Shown here piece by piece: positions 6,106-9,391 of a stretch of DNA of 9,391 nt (the stretch's first letter is position 1; each line of letters begins with the position of its first letter). Below the pieces are notes generated by a model that did no database searches, was not told the DNA's origin, and saw nothing but the letters and a program-made list of their open reading frames with translations. The stretch comes from Rhodospirillales bacterium (GTDB taxonomy: Bacteria; Pseudomonadota; Alphaproteobacteria; Rhodospirillales; Defluviicoccaceae): positions 1 through 9,391 of the forward strand of contig JAUXFS010000034.1 in assembly GCA_030622775.1 (NCBI GenBank). The letters are read 5' to 3'. Position numbers and translations under genes: made by a program.

Positions 6106-6546
6106 TCAACGATTGCGGTTGGCGCCGAGCTTGTATTCGATGATCCGCCAGGTGCCGTCTCGTTCCCGGCAGGCGTGGCCGACTGCCAGTTCCTGCTCGT
6201 CGTCAACCGAAACCGTCGCCTCGAACTCCCGGCACCACTTGGCCGCCGCCGATTCGTAGGTTCGTGTCGGCGTGACCATACCTTCGGCCCCCGACTCCGG
6301 GTTCCGCCACCTGGACGTCTCCCAGGCGCGGTTGAATTCAAGAGCGTTCTGGGCGGTGCGCTGCATGTACCTGCGGTCGTCGAGATCGAGGGAATTGTCC
6401 ACGCCGGCGCCGAAATATGCTCCGGCGACGGAGCCGACGGAAGGCTTCGAGGCCTCGTCGCCGGCGCAGGCGTTCAACACCACGCCGATCAACGCGGATA
6501 CGATCAGCTTTCCGAGCTTCGTCGTCTCGCGATTTTCACGTTTCAT
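6106..6546 (-). CDS. RT0821/Lpp0805-type surface lipoprotein (17 kDa antigen family)
   Basis: The 146-residue protein looks like a small outer-membrane lipoprotein. A charged N-terminus (MKRENRETTKLGK) is followed by a hydrophobic stretch (about 14-26) and a lipobox LNAC with lipidated Cys27. A short Gly/Ala segment (SVGSVAGAYFGAG, 36-48) is a reduced form of the glycine zipper usual in this family. The C-terminal domain carries the characteristic ALEFNRAWETSRWRNPESG, VTPTRTYESA and WCREF...ACRERDGTWRI blocks, with Cys105 and Cys126 a plausible disulfide pair. The molecular role is not established for the family. I chose the ATG at 6544-6546; an in-frame GTG at 6559-6561 with a nearby AGGA would add five residues. 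It is the first gene of the minus-strand chaperone cluster and diverges from pdxH. Family assignment rests on the C-terminal blocks. Confidence 0.87.
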   Translation of the reverse strand: MKRENRETTKLGKLIVSALIGVVLNACAGDEASKPSVGSVAGAYFGAGVDNSLDLDDRRYMQRTAQNALEFNRAWETSRWRNPESGAEGMVTPTRTYESAAAKWCREFEATVSVDDEQELAVGHACRERDGTWRIIEYKLGANRNR

Positions 6547-6574
6547 GGCTAGGGAATCCACGGTTCCTGGCGGC

Positions 6575-6599
6575 TTGGTCGACTGCGCCGACTGACCAA
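6575..6599. repeat. Spaced inverted repeat, possible operator
   Basis: TTGGTC (6575-6580) and GACCAA (6594-6599) are perfect inverted 6-bp arms with a 13-bp spacer. Their centres are 19 bp apart, close to two helical turns, as for a dimeric repressor. The site lies about 30 bp upstream of the lipoprotein start, where it could cover that promoter. Chance occurrence cannot be excluded. Confidence 0.35.
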
Positions 6600-6612
6600 T
6601 CTATGAAGAGAA

Positions 6613-6639
6613 CGTGAAAAGGAAGTAAAGTTCCCCCAT
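6613..6639 (+). promoter_or_regulatory. Sigma32 (heat-shock)-like promoter facing pdxH
   Basis: CGTGAAA (6613-6619) matches the RpoH -35 box CTTGAAA at 6 of 7 positions. Fourteen bases later CCCCAT (6634-6639) matches the core of the -10 box CCCCATNT. A transcript would start near 6646, inside the tandem repeat, and read into pdxH. The motif match is seen; use by RpoH is inferred. Confidence 0.35.
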
Positions 6640-6640
6640 T

Positions 6641-6684
6641 CTACGATGACGCAAGACCCCGGCTACGGTGACGTACGACCCCGG
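6641..6684. repeat. Two-copy 22-bp tandem repeat
   Basis: Positions 6641-6662 and 6663-6684 are adjacent direct copies of a 22-bp unit that agree at 19 of 22 bases. Both begin CTACG and end GACCCCGG. The unit is close to two helical turns, which would place two bound proteins on the same DNA face. It ends 25 bp before the pdxH ATG, so it lies in the pdxH leader or promoter. Confidence 0.75.
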
Positions 6685-6709
6685 CCGGGCATCAAAACCC
6701 TGGAGTCCG

Positions 6710-7300
6710 ATGACCTTTAGCAAAGACGTGGACCCGATCCAGCGGTTCAAGGATTGGATCTTCGAAGCGGAAAAGACCGAACCCAACGATCCCACCGCGA
6801 TGACGTTGGCGACGGCGACTCCCGAGGGCGTTCCGTCGGCGCGGATGGTTCTGCTCAAAGGGGTCGACGCGCGGGGGTTCGTTTTCTACACCAACATGAC
6901 CAGTCGCAAGGCGAAGGAGCTCAACGCGAACCCCAAGGCCGCTCTTTGTTTTCACTGGAAAAGCTTGCGCCGCCAGGTCCGGGTCGAAGGCGCGGTGGAA
7001 TCGGTGAACGATGCCGAGGCCGATGCCTATTTTGCCGGACGCTCGCGGGTCAGCCAGCTCGGCGCCTGGGCGTCGAAGCAGTCGCGGCCGCTCGAGGGCC
7101 GGTTCGAGCTGGAGGCCCGCGTGGCCAGGTACACCGCCAGGTTCAACATCGGCCCGGTGCCGCGTCCCCCCTTCTGGTCGGGCTTCCGACTGGCGCCCGA
7201 GAACATCGAGTTCTGGCAAGACCAGGCTTTTCGTCTCCACATGCGCTTCGTCTTTCGCCGAGACGGCGGTGGCTGGACCATGGAGGAGCTGTACCCGTGA
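6710..7300 (+). CDS. pdxH: Pyridoxamine 5'-phosphate oxidase
   Basis: PdxH oxidises pyridoxine or pyridoxamine 5'-phosphate to pyridoxal 5'-phosphate using FMN and oxygen, the last step of vitamin B6 synthesis and salvage. The 196 residues cover the whole family layout: EPNDPTAMTLAT (24-35), the FMN-binding RMVLLKG (45-51) and FYTNMTSRKAKEL (59-71), RQVRVEG (88-94), SRVSQLGAWASKQS (112-125), and the C-terminal PRPPFWSGFRLAPENIEFW (151-169) and RLH (175-177) substrate-binding elements. I chose the ATG at 6710-6712 because GGAG (6702-6705) lies 4 nt upstream and the product aligns from its start. An in-frame GTG at 6668 would add 14 residues but falls inside the tandem repeat. The stop codon overlaps the start of the downstream cation efflux gene by four bases, so the two are translationally coupled. 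Confidence 0.97.
   Translation: MTFSKDVDPIQRFKDWIFEAEKTEPNDPTAMTLATATPEGVPSARMVLLKGVDARGFVFYTNMTSRKAKELNANPKAALCFHWKSLRRQVRVEGAVESVNDAEADAYFAGRSRVSQLGAWASKQSRPLEGRFELEARVARYTARFNIGPVPRPPFWSGFRLAPENIEFWQDQAFRLHMRFVFRRDGGGWTMEELYP
7282..7288 (+). promoter_or_regulatory. Ribosome-binding site of the metal efflux gene
   Basis: GGAGGAG lies 8 nt before the GTG at 7297-7299 and within the last codons of pdxH. It supports the GTG start and the four-base overlap. Confidence 0.75.
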
Positions 7301-8232
7301 ACGGCGACGCCACCGGGACGGGGGCCGCGGCGGTGACACCGGACAAGGCTGAACGCCTGAAGCGGCTCGCCGCGGCGGCGGCGGTCACGGTCGCGAGTGT
7401 CCTGATCGCCGCCAAGACCGGCGCCTGGTTCGCCACCGGTTCGGTCAGCCTGCTGTCGACGTTGATCGATTCGCTGCTCGATCTGGCGGCGTCGCTGGTC
7501 AATCTCCTCGCCATCCGCCACGCCTTGCAGCCGGCCGATCGGGAGCATCGGTTCGGCCACGGCAAGGCCGAGCCTCTGGCGGGTCTCGCCCAGGCGGCCT
7601 TTGTCAGCGGCTCGGCGGCGTTCCTGTTGTTCGCAGCCTTCCAGCGGCTGATCCATCCCGTGCCGATCGCCAATACGACGTTCGGGATCGCGGTGATGGT
7701 GTTCTCGATCGTGCTGACCTTGGGTCTGGTCGCCTTTCAGCGGTTCGTGGTGCGGCGGACCGGCTCGGTGGCGATCAGCGCCGATTCGCTGCACTACAGC
7801 GCCGACCTGCTGGTCAACGCCAGCGTCGTCGTTGCCCTGTTGCTGACGGTCAACCTGGGCTGGAGCGCCGCCGACCCCCTGTTCGCGATCGCCATCGCGC
7901 TGTTCATCCTGCGCGGGGCGTGGCGCATCTTGAAGAGCAGCTTCAACCTGCTGATGGACCGGGAACTGCCGGAGTCCGAGCGGGCGCGCATCCGCGAGAT
8001 CGCGACCGCCCACGCGGGAGTGATCGCCATCCACGATTTGCGGACGCGTTCGTCCGGAACAATGACCTTCATCCAGTTCCACCTGGAGATGGACGGCAAT
8101 CTGACCCTCCTCAAGGCCCATGAGATCGCCGAGGAAGTCATGGAAGAGGTCGAGCGGGCCTTTCCCGACGCCGAAGTCCTGATCCATGAGGATCCGTTCG
8201 GGATCAAGGAACGACGCGCGACCTTCCAGTAG
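7297..8232 (+). CDS. fieF: Cation diffusion facilitator, FieF/YiiP-like metal efflux transporter
   Basis: This 311-residue inner-membrane protein exports divalent metals (Zn2+, Fe2+ or similar) in exchange for protons. It closely follows E. coli FieF. The transmembrane metal site appears as Asp58 and Asp62 (LIDSLLDLA, TM2) with His166 and Asp170 (HYSAD, TM5), the four-ligand set of FieF. QPADREHRFGHGKAEPLAGLAQ (from 78) is the cytoplasmic loop after TM2. The cytoplasmic C-terminal domain has metal ligands His246 (IHDLRTR), His262 (FHLEM), His275 and His297/Asp299 (LIHEDP). Six hydrophobic segments lie between about 24 and 210. The start is the GTG at 7297-7299, overlapping the pdxH stop as GTGA, with GGAGGAG 8 nt upstream. 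The N-terminal 20 residues are polar and low-complexity. Family membership is certain; metal preference is inferred from the ligand set. Confidence 0.95.
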   Translation: MNGDATGTGAAAVTPDKAERLKRLAAAAAVTVASVLIAAKTGAWFATGSVSLLSTLIDSLLDLAASLVNLLAIRHALQPADREHRFGHGKAEPLAGLAQAAFVSGSAAFLLFAAFQRLIHPVPIANTTFGIAVMVFSIVLTLGLVAFQRFVVRRTGSVAISADSLHYSADLLVNASVVVALLLTVNLGWSAADPLFAIAIALFILRGAWRILKSSFNLLMDRELPESERARIREIATAHAGVIAIHDLRTRSSGTMTFIQFHLEMDGNLTLLKAHEIAEEVMEEVERAFPDAEVLIHEDPFGIKERRATFQ

Positions 8233-8411
8233 CCGCCCCCGCACGCCCTCCCCCGAGCCGCAAGGTGGACGGGCGGATGTGAGCTCCGAGCGGATGCCGA
8301 CACACCTGATCTTTCCCGCCATGGGCGTGCGCCGCGGGCGGGGTGCGGTTTCGGCTTTGCCTTCGCCGCCCAAGGTCTTACCCTGCTTTTCGGATCAGGG
8401 GAGCCATTGTG
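8233..8411. other. Intergenic region between the metal efflux and kinase genes
   Basis: This gap of 179 bp holds no supported gene. GC-rich inverted arms occur at 8315-8320 and 8337-8342 (CCCGCC and GGCGGG, 16-nt loop) but lack a following T-run, so terminator function is doubtful. A weak promoter candidate for the downstream kinase lies at 8357-8384. Confidence 0.5.
8357..8384 (+). promoter_or_regulatory. Weak promoter candidate for the kinase gene
   Basis: TTGCCT (8357-8362) is followed after 16 bp by TACCCT (8379-8384). Transcription would start near 8391, just ahead of the AGGGGAG ribosome-binding site at 8397-8403. The -10 match is poor (three of six positions). Confidence 0.25.
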
Positions 8412-9391
8412 ATGATCGTGGAGGACCAGGGCGAGGTCATTGCATTTCTGTCGCGGCCCGAGGCGTTCGGCGGCGGCGTGAGCCGGGTCGACCGGGTGGA
8501 GACCCATGTATCCGTGGTCTTCCTTGCCGGTGACCGGGCCCTCAAGCTGAAGCGAGCGGTCGAGTTTCCCTACCTGGACTTTTCAACCAAGGAACTGCGC
8601 CGGGAATTCTGCGAAGCGGAAGTCCGCATCAATCGCCGGACAGCGCCGGGGATTTACCGGCGTGTCGTCGCCGTGACCCGCAAGGCGAATGGCGCGCTCG
8701 GCCTCGGCGGAGGCGGCCAACCCGTCGAATGGCTGGTGGAGATGGCGCGCTTCGACGAGGACACCCTGTTCGACCGTCTGGCGCAACGAGGCGCCCTCGA
8801 CGCCACCGTCATCGAGAATCTCGGCGATGTCATTGCCCGATTCCATGAAGGGGCGGAACGAAGGCTCAACGCCGGCGGCCCGGCGGCGATCGCCCGCATC
8901 ATCGACACCAACGCGAGAAGCTTCGCCGGGTGTCCGCCCGGCTGCCTCGACCCCGGCAGAGTCAAACGGCTGACCGAGGCCACCCGGCGGGCGCTGGGCG
9001 CTTGCATCGTACTGCTCGGGGAACGGAGCCGGGGCGGCTTCGTCCGCCATTGCCACGGCGATCTGCACCTTCGTAATATCTTTCTCGATGATGGTCGGCC
9101 CACCTTGTTCGACGCCATCGAGTTCAGTGAGGCGTTGGCCGATATCGACGTGCTCTACGACCTCGCGTTTCTGATCATGGACCTGGAATACCGGGATCTG
9201 CGCCGCCTCGCCAGCATCCTGCTCAATCGCTATCTGGACAACACCGGTGATGCCGGTGGGCTCAAGGCGCTCCCCCTGTTTCTGTCGTTGCGGGCGGCGA
9301 TCCGCAGCCACGTCGACGCGGCGGCGGCGTCCATCCAATCCGATCCGCTGGAAGCCAAGGCGCTTCGCGACGCGGCGCACCGATACCTGGA
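8412..9391 (+). CDS. Aminoglycoside-phosphotransferase-like kinase (COG2187 type), partial at right edge
   Basis: The frame stays open to the window end, giving 326 residues without a stop codon. It is an APH/choline-kinase-fold protein. Residues 34-60 (VSVVFLAGDRALKLKRAV...LDFSTK) hold the likely ATP-binding lysine (Lys45 or Lys47). The catalytic Brenner motif is His215-Gly-Asp217-Leu-His-x-x-Asn222, and the metal-binding aspartate is Asp234 in FDAIEF. This pattern matches the COG2187 group, in which the N-terminal kinase is usually fused to a C-terminal P-loop ATPase domain (COG0645). That second half would lie outside the window and cannot be seen. The substrate is unknown; the name does not imply drug resistance. 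The ATG at 8412-8414 is preferred because AGGGGAG (8397-8403) lies 8 nt upstream; an adjacent in-frame GTG at 8409 is possible. It is separated from the efflux gene by 179 bp, so it probably has its own promoter. Confidence 0.87.
   Translation, partial: MIVEDQGEVIAFLSRPEAFGGGVSRVDRVETHVSVVFLAGDRALKLKRAVEFPYLDFSTKELRREFCEAEVRINRRTAPGIYRRVVAVTRKANGALGLGGGGQPVEWLVEMARFDEDTLFDRLAQRGALDATVIENLGDVIARFHEGAERRLNAGGPAAIARIIDTNARSFAGCPPGCLDPGRVKRLTEATRRALGACIVLLGERSRGGFVRHCHGDLHLRNIFLDDGRPTLFDAIEFSEALADIDVLYDLAFLIMDLEYRDLRRLASILLNRYLDNTGDAGGLKALPLFLSLRAAIRSHVDAAAASIQSDPLEAKALRDAAHRYL

Larger units (their letters stand above)
6547..6709. promoter_or_regulatory. Divergent promoter region between the lipoprotein gene and pdxH
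   Basis: These 163 bp must drive two divergent transcripts. They contain a spaced inverted repeat (6575-6599), a sigma32-like promoter match facing pdxH (6613-6639) and a two-copy 22-bp tandem repeat (6641-6684), each listed separately. I could not find a convincing promoter facing the lipoprotein and dnaJ genes. Confidence 0.6.

Noticed and set aside
6061..6110. Sigma32-like promoter (GTTGAGC-N16-CCCCAC) immediately before the first dnaJ-like gene
   Set aside because: The -35 match is poor, the spacing is too long and the -10 match is incomplete. The short gap fits read-through from the lipoprotein gene better.
8315..8342. GC-rich stem as an intrinsic terminator after the metal efflux gene
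   Set aside because: There is no T-run after the stem, and GC-rich complementary arms are frequent by chance in this DNA.
7027..8373. Long minus-strand open frame of about 450 codons opposite pdxH and the metal efflux gene
   Set aside because: It is antisense to two well-supported genes and yields a Gln/Arg/Gly-rich product without recognisable domains.
8583..9380. Minus-strand frame of about 265 codons opposite the kinase gene
   Set aside because: The plus strand here encodes an APH-like kinase with intact catalytic motifs and a good ribosome-binding site, so the minus frame is a shadow.
8412..9391. Antibiotic resistance gene (aminoglycoside phosphotransferase)
   Set aside because: The fold is APH-like, but the sequence fits the housekeeping COG2187 group rather than known resistance enzymes, and no mobile element or other resistance gene is nearby.

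Overview
The window is high-GC bacterial chromosomal DNA, densely packed with genes. The gene types and order point to an alphaproteobacterium, probably Rhodospirillales-like: a surface lipoprotein of the RT0821/Lpp0805 family, DnaJ-type co-chaperones, fabI and aroC on one strand, with pdxH divergent from them. From memory, a dnaJ/fabI/aroC block next to pdxH recurs in Alphaproteobacteria. I see no insertion sequence, phage gene, CRISPR array, tRNA or rRNA.

Minus strand, read right to left. The first cluster (6546 down to 2981) encodes a small lipoprotein, two tandem zinc-finger-less (CbpA-type) DnaJ proteins, a CbpM-like chaperone modulator and an alpha/beta hydrolase. Gaps are 45, 31, 8 and 38 bp, so it is probably one operon. 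A 230-bp gap with a Caulobacter-type promoter follows. The second cluster (2750 down to 241) is fabI (enoyl-ACP reductase), aroC (chorismate synthase) and an AhpD-like peroxidase-related gene, with gaps of 3 and 17 bp. Its downstream flank (1-240) carries a long imperfect inverted repeat with a hairpin nested inside.

Plus strand. From the divergent intergenic region (6547-6709) run pdxH (pyridoxamine 5'-phosphate oxidase) and a FieF-like cation efflux gene that overlaps it by four bases (GTGA). After a 179-bp gap comes an aminoglycoside-phosphotransferase-like kinase (COG2187 type) that runs off the right edge. The divergent region holds a two-copy 22-bp tandem repeat, a spaced inverted repeat and a sigma32-like promoter pointing at pdxH.

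Most genes are housekeeping (fatty acid synthesis, shikimate pathway, PLP salvage, metal efflux). The least ordinary part is the chaperone cluster: two diverged CbpA-type J-proteins, one with an arginine-rich linker, share one CbpM-like modulator and sit between a lipoprotein and a hydrolase. I found no clear evidence of an entirely new system. The regulatory and repeat structures are the items most worth checking.
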